From CAKZLS01 sp963786305 (GTDB lineage: Bacteria > Pseudomonadota > Alphaproteobacteria > Rhodospirillales > Defluviicoccaceae): a stretch of 64,000 bases of DNA. The stretch covers positions 37,488 through 101,487 of the forward strand of contig CAWAYL010000003.1 in NCBI GenBank assembly GCA_963786305.1, written 5' to 3'. A program made the position numbers and the translations under genes. Within the stretch, counting starts at the first letter, position 1. Each line of letters opens with the position of its first letter. The notes beneath the pieces were generated by a model, which was given only the letters and a program-made list of their open reading frames with translations, did not search any database and was not told where the DNA came from. This document shows positions 37,799-46,968 of this stretch, piece by piece.

Positions 37799-40180
37799 TG
37801 CGCGAGCGTTGCGCGCCGACGACCCCCTGCCTTCATTGCGGATCGCCCGTTCCGCCGGCGTCGCTGGCGGGCGGCGATTTCTGCTGCATGGGATGCAGGA
37901 CCGCCTACGATACGGTGCGCGGGTTCGGTCTCGGCGGATACTACCGCCGGCGCGTCATCGACCCGACGCAGCGTCCCTTGATCCCCGACGAAGACCCGGC
38001 GCCCATCGACTATGACGCCTACGTCCGAACCGACGACGGCGGCCTGCAATCGCTCCATCTCATGGTCGAGGGTCTGCACTGCGCCGCCTGCGTCTGGCTG
38101 ATCGAATTCGGTGCTGTCGCGCCAGCCGGGCGTTGTCTCGGCGCGGGTCAACATGACCACCCGCCGCCTGGCGCTCAAATGGCGGCCCGGCGACGCGAGC
38201 GCCGCAACCCTGGCGGCCAGGATCACCAGCCTCGGTTACGGTCTCATGCCTTACGATCCGGCGGTCATCGGGCGCGAGGGCGAACGGCGCGAGAAGGAGC
38301 TGCTGCGAGCCATGGCGGTGGCCGGCTTCGCGACCGGCAACATCATGCTGCTCTCGGTCTCGGTGTGGGCCGGGCACTTCCAGGGCATGGGACCGGCGAC
38401 CCGCGATCTGCTGCACTGGATCTCGGCGCTGATCGCGCTGCCGGCCATCGCCTACGCCGGCGTTCCGTTTTTCCGCTCGGCCATCGCCGTGCTGCGGATC
38501 GGCCGGACCAACATGGATGTGCCGATCTCGCTGGCCGTCTCCCTGGCCGCCGGCATGAGCCTCTACCAGACGGCGGCCAGCGCCGAGCACGCCTATTTCA
38601 ACTCGGCCGTAGCACTCTTGTTCTTTCTGCTCGTCGGGCGGTATCTCGACATCCGGGCGCGCGGCCAGGCGCGGTCCGCGGCCGAGCATTTGCTGACGCT
38701 CGGCGCCACCGCCATCACCGTCCTCGACCCCTCCGGCGCCAAGCGGCTCCTCCCCCCCTCGCGGGTGAAGCCCGGCATGACGGCGTTGAGCACGGCGGGC
38801 GAACGGATCGGCGTGGACGGCCGGGTCATCGACGGCCGGAGCGCCCTCGATACCAGCCTGATCAACGGCGAGAGCGTGCCGGTGCCGGCGACCCCGGGCA
38901 CGCCGGTGTTCGCGGGAACGCTCAATCTGTCGGCGCCGCTGCGTATCGAGATCACGGCGGTGGGCGAAGATACCCTGCTGGCCGAGATCGCGCGGCTGGT
39001 GGAGGCGGCGGAGCACGAGCGCGGCCAGCACCTGGCGCTCGCCGACCGGATCGCCCGGCTTTATGCGCCGGTGGTGCACGGCCTGGCGCTCGCGACCCTG
39101 CTCGGCTGGCGGCTCATCGCCGGCGCGCCCTGGCAGGACGCACTGCTCAACGCCATCGCCGTGTTGATCATCACCTGTCCGTGCGCCCTGGCGCTGGCCA
39201 TTCCCGTGGTCCAGGTGATCGCGTCGAGCCGGCTGTTGCGCCAGGGCACTCTGGTCAAGTCCGGCACGGCGTTCGAGCGCCTGGCGGAGGTGGACACGAT
39301 CGTGTTCGACAAGACCGGGACGCTCACCGAAGGCCGCCCCGAGGTCGCGAACCTGGCCGAGATCGATCGCCCAACCCTCACGCAAGCGGCCGAGCTCGCC
39401 AGCGCCAGCAAGCATCCGCTGGCGCGTGCCCTGGTGCGCGCGGCATCGAGCGCCGGCTTGCCCCTGGCGACGCCGACGGCGGTCAGCGAGGTGGCGGGCG
39501 CCGGGCTCGAACAGCGCTGCGCCGACGGTCGAAATCCGGCTCGGCAGCCGCGCCTTCTGCGGCATCGAGAGGGATGACGCGGCCGCGATGTCGGAGTTCT
39601 GGTTGTCGCGTCCGGGCAGGACGCCGGTGCCGTTCATGTTCGCCGATCGCGCCCGTGCCGACGCCCGCCCGGTAATCGAGCGGTTGAAATCGCTGGGGTA
39701 TGGCGTGGAGCTCGTATCCGGCGACCGGCCGCCCGCCGTTGAGGCGGTCGCCGCGTCCGTCGGTATCGACACTGGCGCGCCGGCCGGGGACCGGTGGAGA
39801 AAGTGGCGCGTTTGAAGGACCTCTCGGCCGGCGGCCGTCGGACCCTGATGGTCGGCGACGGGCTCAACGACGCCCCTGCCCTGGCGGCGGCGCATGTCTC
39901 CATGTCGCCGTCGACCGCCGTCGATGTCAGCCAGACGGCGGCGGACGTGGTGTTTCAGGGCGCGCTGCTGGCGCCCGTCCTCGAAACCCTCGGCGTCGCC
40001 CGGCGCGCGGCCGCGCTGATCCGGCAGAATTTGGCCTTGGCGTTTCTCTACAATGCCATCACCATACCGCTGGCGGTCGGCGGCTTGGTCACGCCGCTGA
40101 TCGCCGCCATCGCCATGTCGAGCTCGTCGCTGGTGGTGATCGTCAACGCGCTCAGGCTCAATCGGGGAAAAGCGTTGTGA
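37798..40180 (+). CDS. ccoI: CcoI/FixI copper-transporting P1B-type ATPase, about three frameshifts
   Basis: This P-type ATPase supplies copper for the CcoN binuclear centre. It starts with a Cys-rich segment (CLHCG, CCMGC) and a metal-binding HCAACVWLIE. Membrane helices include ATGNIMLLSVSVWAG, the CPCALALAIPVV translocation motif, the A-domain INGESVPVPATPGTPVFAG, phosphorylation site DKTGTLTEGRPE, HP motif SKHPLARAL, and the P-domain hinge MVGDGLNDAPALAAA. Frame changes fall near 38107 (extra T; GAATTCGGTG to GAATCGGTG), about 39520 and about 39785. Around the last break the RPADK-type stretch is shortened. The stop overlaps the ccoS GTG by 4 bases. I call it one gene. Confidence 0.9.
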
Positions 40181-40566
40181 ACGTTCTGCTGTGGCTCATA
40201 CCCGTGGCGCTGTTCCTCGGCCTTCTCGGGCTCGCGGCGTTCCTATGGGCCCTCAAGTCCGGACAATTCGACGACCTCGACGGCGCCGCCCACCGCATCC
40301 TGTTCGAGGACGACGACGCCCCCCGCCCGGCGGCATGGCGCCACGCGATCGCGAACGGAAGGAATAGCGATGGCCGATTTGGGGACAGGGGGGGACCTAC
40401 CGTTTTTCTCGAAAACAACCCCGTGCACAGTAGATTTTCCTTTGGCCAGCTTTATACCCAACCGCATGTGGGGCAAGCCGCGGACCAAGGCCGCGTAGGG
40501 CGGATTAGCTTTGGCGTAATCCGCCGCATGTGTTTGGGGGGTATTCATCCGTCGGAATACGCCTGA
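40177..40566 (+). CDS. ccoS: CcoS, cbb3 maturation protein, C-terminus extended into a repeat element
   Basis: CcoS is a small single-pass protein needed for copper and haem insertion into cbb3. The first part is textbook: NVLLWLIPVALFLGLLGLAAFLWALKSGQFDDLDGAAHRILFEDDD. Typical CcoS proteins end within a further 10 residues or so, but this frame continues to 129 residues. The extra tail is encoded partly by the palindromic repeat element (from about 40458), and the stop codon at 40564-40566 falls inside a palindrome. The GTG start overlaps the ccoI stop. Either the normal stop has been lost when the element arrived, or a small indel hides it. Confidence 0.85.
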   Translation: MNVLLWLIPVALFLGLLGLAAFLWALKSGQFDDLDGAAHRILFEDDDAPRPAAWRHAIANGRNSDGRFGDRGGPTVFLENNPVHSRFSFGQLYTQPHVGQAADQGRVGRISFGVIRRMCLGGIHPSEYA

Positions 40567-40642
40567 CGGCTATTCCGACCTACGAGGCCTACTCCGCGAT
40601 TATTTTTCAATATTCCATAGCCAACCGGATGTGAGGCAAGCC
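40458..40642. repeat. REP-like palindrome doublet flanked by 22-base direct repeats
   Basis: Two palindromes lie about 30 bases apart. They are GGCGGATTA/TAATCCGCC (40499-40507 and 40517-40525) and GTCGGAATA/TATTCCGAC (40551-40559 and 40571-40579), with outer GTAGG (40495) and CCTAC (40579) also complementary. The pair GGCGGATTA...TAATCCGCC and CGGAATA...TATTCCG resembles REP-like extragenic palindromes common in proteobacteria. The doublet is bracketed by near-identical direct repeats CCAACCGCATGTGGGGCAAGCC (40458-40479) and CCAACCGGATGTGAGGCAAGCC (40621-40642), 20 of 22 identical. This gives the whole unit a mobile-element-like appearance. No transposase is present nearby. Confidence 0.7.
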
Positions 40643-40644
40643 CG

Positions 40645-41166
40645 TCATCCTATGAATAAGGTGTTTACGTACGGCGTTATGGAGCCGGGCAACAGATCTT
40701 GCGGGTGATCGCCACCGAACGTTGCCCATTTGCTGGACGCGCGCAGTACCGTGGACGAAATATCCTTGCTCGTCTCGACGTCCCAAACGACGATTTTAAT
40801 GGTGATCCGGTCGGGCCGGCCCGACCATTCGGTGGCTCGATCCTCCCAATGCAGGATCGTCGGCTGGAACACATAAGCGACCCCCAGTTCGTCCGCACGA
40901 GACAAAGCCTCCTCGATCGTCTCCACATGTGAGCCGACCTCTACGCGCGTGAGATGAGACGAAATCGCGGTGCTTGTCGCTCTTGACAGAAACTGGCCGG
41001 AGTTCGGGTAGGGTTTTGCCCCATAACTGCCGTCTTTCGCCATCATCACATAGGCGCTCGTATTCGCTGGAAGCGTCTGTGCGGGTGCTTGGAATTCGTC
41101 CGTTTTATATTTGCTTACGCAGCCGGTTAATATTGCGGAGAGCAGTAGAATGACGGCAAATTTCAA
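40645..41166 (-). CDS. DUF4823-like lipoprotein
   Basis: A 173-residue exported lipoprotein. The signal peptide KFAVILLLSAILTGC carries a lipobox (LTGC, Cys about residue 16). The body resembles DUF4823: a DGSYGAKPYPNSGQFLSRATSTAISSHL core, a helix AIEEALSRADELGVAYVFQPTILHWEDRATEW, and a beta-rich end that closes with LLPGSITPYVNTLFIG. It starts with TTG at 41166. The evidence is a clear AGGAGG eight bases upstream and the immediate signal peptide; the longer frame upstream has no signal. Function is unknown. It is convergent with ccoS across the repeat element. Confidence 0.75.
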   Translation of the reverse strand: MKFAVILLLSAILTGCVSKYKTDEFQAPAQTLPANTSAYVMMAKDGSYGAKPYPNSGQFLSRATSTAISSHLTRVEVGSHVETIEEALSRADELGVAYVFQPTILHWEDRATEWSGRPDRITIKIVVWDVETSKDISSTVLRASSKWATFGGDHPQDLLPGSITPYVNTLFIG

Positions 41167-41368
41167 TGTCTCCTCCTGTGAAGCGACGATTGCACGAGCG
41201 TGGCGTACCCTTCCCTCTGCTAAACGGAATGTGACCAACGGTTTCGAACTGATTGATACATCGCAATATATAAGCAACTGGGGTTCCCAAATCGTTAATT
41301 TGGATTGGAGAAAAAAGCCCCTACAACCTACGAAGCTGATTGGTCCCGAGGATCGCTCACGAAACGCC

Positions 41369-42124
41369 TCAGATGGATTGGTCCTGGTTTTCCAGACCGG
41401 CCTTGCGCATGTAGGCCAGCATGGCATTGGCCTGCTGCAGACCCTGGGCGGCGGCCCGGCGGAACCAGATCGCGGCCTGGTCGAAGTCCTTGTCGACACC
41501 CTCGCCCGCCAGATACATCAGCCCGAGATTGAACTGGGCCTTCACGTGGCGCTGCTTGGCCGCCTGGCGATACCAATTCGCGGCTTCGGCGTTGTCCTCG
41601 ACCACGCCTTCGCCAAGATCGTACGACACGCCGAGATTGTACTGGGCCTCGACATAGCCCTGAGCGGCCGCGCGCGTATACCATTCGACCGCCCTGGCAT
41701 GATCCTGCGGCACGCCCTTGCCCCGGTCGAACGCCACGCCCATGTTGTACTCCGCTTCGGCGAAGCCCTGGTCGGCGGCCTTGCGGTACCACTCGACGGC
41801 CGTTTCCAGGTCCGGCCGGACGCCCCGGCCCCGCGCGTACATCAACCCGACCATGAACTGGGCCTTGGCGTTGCCCTGTTCGGCGGCCTTGCGAAACCAT
41901 GACAATCCCGTCTCGTAGTCCTGGTGCACGCCCCGGCCGGTGACATAGAGCAGTCCCATGCCATACTGGGATTGCACGTCGCCTTCTTCCGCCAGCGATT
42001 GCCATTCGTTCAACGCGGCGCCGTAGTCGCCGCGGCCATAGGCTTCGTCGCCTTCCATGAAACCCGCCCAGGCGGAGCCGGAAATCGCGAGAAGGAAAGC
42101 GCAAGCAAGCAGGAGTCTCTTCAT
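41369..42124 (-). CDS. Sel1-repeat exported protein
   Basis: A 251-residue exported protein with a clear signal peptide (MKRLLLACAFLLAISGSAWA). About six consecutive Sel1/TPR-like repeats of about 36 residues follow, each like AQFMVGLMYARGRGVRPDLETAVEWYRKAADQG. The repeats are nearly perfect, a sign of recent or maintained duplication. Sel1 proteins mediate protein-protein contacts in the periplasm. I chose ATG 42124 so that the signal peptide starts at residue 1; an in-frame ATG 21 bases upstream is possible. It follows the DUF4823-like gene by about 200 bases on the same strand. Confidence 0.85.
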   Translation of the reverse strand: MKRLLLACAFLLAISGSAWAGFMEGDEAYGRGDYGAALNEWQSLAEEGDVQSQYGMGLLYVTGRGVHQDYETGLSWFRKAAEQGNAKAQFMVGLMYARGRGVRPDLETAVEWYRKAADQGFAEAEYNMGVAFDRGKGVPQDHARAVEWYTRAAAQGYVEAQYNLGVSYDLGEGVVEDNAEAANWYRQAAKQRHVKAQFNLGLMYLAGEGVDKDFDQAAIWFRRAAAQGLQQANAMLAYMRKAGLENQDQSI

Positions 42125-42353
42125 TGCGGGCCTCACAATCAGCATGTTGGACCACCCGGCGTCATGCCGGGCTCAGGCTCTCCTGCCCCTGTGTCCGTTC
42201 TGTGGAAGCCGGCGTCTTTTGGTACCTTCGTGTCACGCGGATGACTGCCGGCCGCCCGATCGAGCCTACTATTATAGGCCGCATTTCAGTTAATTATACT
42301 CTAATGGGTTGAGTTATTCTTCGTCGAGATGGACGCGACGACGGGTCCGATCC

Positions 42354-43242
42354 TTACCGGCCGCCGCGCCCGCTCTTCAGTTCGGCGACCTCGGCGCGCA
42401 GGGCGCGAAGCTCCACCAGGATCGCCGCGCGGTCCTCCTGTCCCTGATGGGCCATCGCCTCTTCCGCCTCGCGTTCGGCCTGGTGCTCGGCCTGCTGCTG
42501 GCTCTGCATGGCGTCGACGATGATGCCGATGAACAGGTTCAGGACCGCGAACGAGGTGAGCACGATGAACGGCAGGAAGAAGGCCCAGGCCAACGGGTAG
42601 ACCTCCATCACGGGCCGGACGATGCCCATGGACCAGCTTTCCAGGGTCATGATCTGAAACAGCGAATACGCCGAGGCCCCCACCGTCCCGAACCATTCGG
42701 GGAAGGCGCCTCCGAACAGCTTGGTCGCCATCACCGAAAACACGTAGAACACCAGCATGAGCAACGCGACGATCGAACCCATGCCCGGCAGGGCGTGCAG
42801 CAACGCGGTGACCACCCGGCGCATGGACGGCACTGCGGATATCAGCCGCAAGACACGAAGGATCCGGAGCGCGCGCAGGACCGAGAGGCTGCCGGTGGCC
42901 GGCAACAGGGCGATGCCGACGACGATGAAATCGAAGACATTCCAGCGATCATGGTGGAAACGCGTCCGATAGACGACCATCTTCGCCGCCAGTTCCGCGA
43001 CGAACAGGGCGAGGATGATACGATCGAGCGTGACGAGAAAACCGCCGGCGATGTCCATGGCGGCCTCGCTGGTCTCGAGCCCGAGGGTAATGGCGTTGAT
43101 GATGATGATGGCGATCATCGTCCGCTGGAAACGGGCCGAATTCCAGAACGTCCTGGACCTTGCCCAGCCAGCCGCCCTGGCGCGGCGCGATGCGCCGCAA
43201 CTGCCCGTCCGGTTTGCTCGAGGTGTCCTGCCGGATGCTCAC
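42354..43242 (-). CDS. NavBac-type voltage-gated sodium channel, one frameshift
   Basis: This single-domain ion channel has six transmembrane helices. S1 has MIAIIIINAITLGLETS, S3 FIVVGIALLP, and S4 VLRALRILRVLRLISAVPSMRRVV with arginines at every third position. The pore loop TLESWSM is the selectivity filter typical of bacterial sodium channels. The C-terminal tail is a charged coiled coil (QQQAEHQAEREAEEAMA ... LRALRAEVAELK). The N-terminal 35 residues (start 43242, QDTSSKPDGQLRR ... KVQDVLEFGPF) are in another frame. One extra C near 43127-43128 (TTTCCAGCG) accounts for it. Channels of this kind feed motility or pH homeostasis in other bacteria; the role here is unknown. Confidence 0.88.
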
Positions 43243-43300
43243 GCGGCTGTTGGCCTTCTGGTGGGGTTCGTTAGCTCAATTGGCCCGAAGAACTCAGCCG

Positions 43301-44461
43301 TCAAGACCGCGTGGAGGCTTGGCGTTTGAATTGCTTGGCGAGGGCGAGGCCTTGACGCTGATAGGACGAGCCGATGTCGAGGCCGTAGAGTTTGTCGGGA
43401 ACCGAGGTCAACGGCTCGTACACCAGCCGCGCCACCAGCTGTCCGTCCCGCAGAACGAACGGCACCTCGAACGAGCGGATTTCCAGCACCGCCCGCGATC
43501 CGGCGCCGCCGGTGGCGGCAAAGCCGAACCCCGGATCGAAGAAACCGGCGTAGTGCACCCGAAACTCGCCCACCCGGGTGTCGTAGGGTCTCATCTCGGC
43601 GGCATGATCCGGTGGCACGGTGACCGCTTCCTTGGAAGCGAGGATGTAGAAATCGCCGGGATAGAGAATGACGCAGCCGCGGGTATCGACGGAGACCGGC
43701 TCCCAGAAATGCTCCGTGTCGTAATGGTCGACCTTGGCGAGGTCGATGAGGTCGGTGTAGTGCCGCGCCCGGTAGCCGATCAAACCGCGGCCATCCCCCC
43801 TGAGATCCACGGTGACGGCGATGCCCTGGTCGATGTTCTCGGTTCCGGGTTCGGCGTCCACCAGCGGGATCTCTCGGTGAAGCTGGCGGATCGCGGAATC
43901 GCTGGCGAGCAGGAGGCCGTGCTGCAAACGCAGTTGGCTGAGCCGGGCGCCCTGGCCGACGACAATGCTGAAGGTTCGCGGCGAGATCTCGGCGTAGAGC
44001 GGCCCGGCATATCCGGGCGTCACCTGATCAAACATGACCGCGTTGTCGGTGATCAGGCGGGTAAAGACGTCGAGCCGGCCGGTGGAACTTTTCGGATTGG
44101 CCGTCCCGGAAACCTTCTCCGGCAGGTTCAGCCGCTCCATCAGCGGCACGATGTAGACGCAGCCCTTTTCCAGAACCGCGCCCTGGGTCAGGTCCAACCG
44201 ATGCATTCCGAACGCGCGAATTCTCTCCTCGACGGTGGTGTCGGGTCCCGGCAGAAATCCGGCCCGAACGCGATGGGCGATGTGTCCGAGGCGCAGGTCG
44301 ATGCTCGCGGGCTGGATCTGGTCCTCGGGGATGGCGGCGGTCGCCTCGATTTCGCCGCGACCGATCATGGCGCGAATTTCCTGGGAGGGGAGAATGCCGA
44401 CCGGGCGCGCGACGATGCCGGCGCCCGCCTCCGCCATCGCCTTCTGACTTTCCTCGATCAT
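43301..44461 (-). CDS. dcd: 2'-deoxycytidine 5'-triphosphate deaminase, double-length form
   Basis: This is the alphaproteobacterial long dCTP deaminase, about 386 residues, with two trimeric-dUTPase-like halves. The N-terminal half has GILPSQEIRAMIGRGEI, QPASIDLRLG, and TANPKSSTGRLDVFTRLI with the catalytic/trimer segment. The second half carries GYRARHYTDLIDLAKVDHYD, ILYPGDFYILASKEAVTVP, VHYAGFFDPGFG, and EIRSFEVPFVLRDGQLVARLVYE. It makes dUTP from dCTP for dTTP synthesis. I chose ATG 44461, giving MIEESQKAMAEAG; upstream ATG 44500 is an alternative. Opposite strand to panB, which starts about 207 bases right. Confidence 0.87.
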   Translation of the reverse strand: MIEESQKAMAEAGAGIVARPVGILPSQEIRAMIGRGEIEATAAIPEDQIQPASIDLRLGHIAHRVRAGFLPGPDTTVEERIRAFGMHRLDLTQGAVLEKGCVYIVPLMERLNLPEKVSGTANPKSSTGRLDVFTRLITDNAVMFDQVTPGYAGPLYAEISPRTFSIVVGQGARLSQLRLQHGLLLASDSAIRQLHREIPLVDAEPGTENIDQGIAVTVDLRGDGRGLIGYRARHYTDLIDLAKVDHYDTEHFWEPVSVDTRGCVILYPGDFYILASKEAVTVPPDHAAEMRPYDTRVGEFRVHYAGFFDPGFGFAATGGAGSRAVLEIRSFEVPFVLRDGQLVARLVYEPLTSVPDKLYGLDIGSSYQRQGLALAKQFKRQASTRS

Positions 44462-44667
44462 CGACGCGCTCACCGTCCCGCACTCCGCCCAACCGCGCAT
44501 TCACGCACGGGCTCAGTCGTACCAGGGTTGAGGACTCCTATCAATCCGCGGCTTGCCGGCCCGGCGGGATCACGCGCGCACCCGGCCTCTTCGCAATCGC
44601 GAATTGTTCTTTATCGCACCCGCCGCGAGGGGTACAGTTCGTCCTCGCTCGTGAGGAAGGATTGGAT

Positions 44668-45510
44668 GTGAGCGTTCACAAGGAGTGGAAGAAGGTCACG
44701 GTGCCCGATATCCGGGCACGAAAGGGTGGCGAGCCCATCGTATGCCTGACGGCGTATACCTCGCTCACCGCGGTGCTTCTGGACGAGCACGTGGACCTGC
44801 TTTTGGTGGGCAACTCGCTCGGCATGGTGCTGTACGGCATGGACAGCACGCTCGGCGTCACGCTCGACATGATGATCGCCCATGGCCAGGCGGTGATGCG
44901 CGGGTCTCGCAAGGCCTGCGTCATCGTCGACATGCCCTTCGGCTCCTATCAGGAGTCGCCCCAAGACGCCTTTCGCAACGCCGCGCGGGTGATGAAGACG
45001 GTGGGCTGTTCCGGCGTCAAGCTCGAAGGCGGCGTCGAGATGGCGGAAACCATCCGCTTCCTGGTCCAGCGCGGCATTCCGGTGTTCGGCCATGTGGGGC
45101 TGTTGCCGCAATCGGTGAACACCGCCGGCGGCTTCCGGTCGCTCGGCCGCGAGGAAAAGGAAGCGGAAGGCGTGCTCGAGGACGCAATGGCGGTCGCCGA
45201 GGCCGGCGCCTTCGCGACGGTGATCGAGGGAACGGTGGAACACGTCGCGCGGCAGATTACCGAGGCCATTCCGATCCCGACCATCGGTATCGGGGCGTCT
45301 CCCGATTGCGACGGCCAGATCCTGGTTACCGAGGATCTCGTCGGCCTGTTCTCCGGTTTCAAGCCGAAGTTCGTAAAACGCTACGCCGAGTTGGGCGAGA
45401 GTATCTCCGAGTCGGCCAAGGCCTATGCGGAGGATGTCCGGGCGCGGCGCTTCCCGGCCATGGAACATTGCTTCGGCGTCAAACAGCCGAAGACGAAAAA
45501 GGCCGTGTGA
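44668..45510 (+). CDS. panB: 3-methyl-2-oxobutanoate hydroxymethyltransferase
   Basis: This is the first pantothenate-pathway enzyme, making ketopantoate from 2-oxoisovalerate. Signature parts are VTVPDIRARKGGEPIVCLTAYTSLTA, LLLVGNSLGMVLYGMDSTL, and VIVDMPFGSYQ (substrate/metal loop, with GVKLEGG following). VFGHVGLLPQSVNTAGGF completes the active site. I prefer GTG at 44668, eight bases after the GAGGAAGG ribosome-binding stretch; TTG 44662 adds two residues. It is followed by panC with 24 bases between, as an operon. Confidence 0.95.
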   Translation: MSVHKEWKKVTVPDIRARKGGEPIVCLTAYTSLTAVLLDEHVDLLLVGNSLGMVLYGMDSTLGVTLDMMIAHGQAVMRGSRKACVIVDMPFGSYQESPQDAFRNAARVMKTVGCSGVKLEGGVEMAETIRFLVQRGIPVFGHVGLLPQSVNTAGGFRSLGREEKEAEGVLEDAMAVAEAGAFATVIEGTVEHVARQITEAIPIPTIGIGASPDCDGQILVTEDLVGLFSGFKPKFVKRYAELGESISESAKAYAEDVRARRFPAMEHCFGVKQPKTKKAV

Positions 45511-45534
45511 GCCGGCATCCGGACGTTCCCCATT

Positions 45535-46392
45535 ATGGCAACCGATCGAACCATCACCATCGTTCGCACGATCGAGGAACTGCGCGCGAGTGTCCGTGAC
45601 TGGCGGTCCTGCCGCGAGCGAGTTGGCCTGGTTCCGACCATGGGCGCCCTTCACGAGGGGCATCTGACACTGGTCCGCCGGTCCATGAAGGTGGCCTCCC
45701 GCACCTGTGTCACGCTGTTCGTGAACCCCACCCAATTCGGACCCAACGAGGATCTGGCGGTGTATCCGCGCACCGAGGAGAGCGACGCGGCCCTGCTGGC
45801 CGCGGAGGGTGTGCACTTGCTGTTCGCACCGACGGTGGACGAGATGTATCCGGCGCATTCGGTCACCCGTGTTTCGGTTCCCGGCATCGGCGATATCCTC
45901 GAGGACGTATTCCGTCCCGGTTTTTTTACCGGCGTCGCCACCATCGTCGCCAAACTCCTGATGCAGGCTTTGCCCGACGTGGCGCTATTCGGCGAGAAGG
46001 ATTATCAGCAACTGCAAGTAATCAAGCGCATGGCCCGCGACCTCGATATCCCGGTGGACATCGAGGGGGTGGCCACCGTCCGCGAAGCCGACGGTCTGGC
46101 GCTGTCATCGCGCAACGCGTATCTGACGCCGGACGAGCGCATCGCGGCCCCCACCCTGTTTCGCATGCTCTCGGCGGTCGCCGCCAAGGTTGCCGCGGGC
46201 GCCGAGGCCGAGCCGGAAGAAACGCGGGCCGCCGGCGCGCTGCTCGAAGCCGGATTTTCGGGCGTCGACTACCTGACCGTTCGCGATGCCGAGACGCTGG
46301 AGCCCTGGACCGACCGAAGCCGCCCGGGACGCGTGCTGGCGGCCGCCAAACTCGGCAAGGCGCGCCTCATCGACAACGTCGCCGTCGCCTGA
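45535..46392 (+). CDS. panC: Pantothenate synthetase
   Basis: This enzyme joins pantoate and beta-alanine with ATP. It has VGLVPTMGALHEGHLTLVRRS (with the HIGH-like motif HEGH), VTLFVNPTQFGPNEDLAVYPRTE, PGFFTGVATIVAKLLMQALPDVALFGEKDYQQLQVIKRM and the KMSKS-like ALSSRNAYLTPDER. Length 285 residues fits the family. It pairs with panB. The gene converges with gpt; only 16 bases separate the stops. Confidence 0.96.
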   Translation: MATDRTITIVRTIEELRASVRDWRSCRERVGLVPTMGALHEGHLTLVRRSMKVASRTCVTLFVNPTQFGPNEDLAVYPRTEESDAALLAAEGVHLLFAPTVDEMYPAHSVTRVSVPGIGDILEDVFRPGFFTGVATIVAKLLMQALPDVALFGEKDYQQLQVIKRMARDLDIPVDIEGVATVREADGLALSSRNAYLTPDERIAAPTLFRMLSAVAAKVAAGAEAEPEETRAAGALLEAGFSGVDYLTVRDAETLEPWTDRSRPGRVLAAAKLGKARLIDNVAVA

Positions 46393-46408
46393 AAAATCGG
46401 CGAGTCCG

Positions 46409-46876
46409 TCAGTCCTTGGCGGGATCCCGATCCCAAGGAAAATCGATCCAGACATCCTGGTCCACCCGGCGGAGAAACGTATCCACGAACCCCTCGCCCG
46501 CCGGTTTCACATAGAGCGTCGCGTAGTGCGCTTCGGGGAGCATCTGGCGCACTTCCGCGGCAGTGGCGCCGCTGTCCGCCACGTCGTCCACCAGCAACCA
46601 GCCCGACCCCTTGCCGACGACGGCGGGCGACGGCTTGATAACCTCCAGCGGGCCTTTTTCCTTGCCGTCGTAACTGGCGATGCAGACCGTTTCGATCAGT
46701 CGGATACCAAGCGCCCGGGCGACGATGGCCGCCGGCACGAGGCCGCCGCGGCTGACCGCGACGAGCCCCTCCCATGGACCATGGGGCGCGACCCGGCCGG
46801 CGAGATCGGTGGCCTCCCGGTGCATCTCGTGCCACGACGTTACGTAAATCCGCGCGGCCGCCGTCATGTCTTTCAT
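46409..46876 (-). CDS. gpt: Xanthine-guanine phosphoribosyltransferase
   Basis: This 155-residue purine salvage enzyme has the PRPP-binding motif WLLVDDVADSGATA (about residues 90-103) and the N-terminal SWHEMHREATDLAGRV. The loop LVAVSRGGLVPAAIVARAL and the C-terminal VDQDVWIDFPWDRDP follow. This matches Gpt, not Hpt. A GGGAG ribosome-binding site lies 9 bases before the ATG at 46876. It is leftward between panC and the lipoprotein. Confidence 0.93.
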   Translation of the reverse strand: MKDMTAAARIYVTSWHEMHREATDLAGRVAPHGPWEGLVAVSRGGLVPAAIVARALGIRLIETVCIASYDGKEKGPLEVIKPSPAVVGKGSGWLLVDDVADSGATAAEVRQMLPEAHYATLYVKPAGEGFVDTFLRRVDQDVWIDFPWDRDPAKD

Positions 46877-46968
46877 TGAACCGTTCTCCCGTCGTCGAAA
46901 CGACCGGCCTTTCGGCGCCGGTCTTGGTCATTGTTGTGCCCGTCAACCCGTTCACGCCGGACCGCGCG

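Noticed and set aside
43255..43310. tRNA-like string (gttcgttagctcaattggcc) near the sodium-channel start.
   Set aside because: No matching acceptor or T-arm and no GAGC to close the D-arm.
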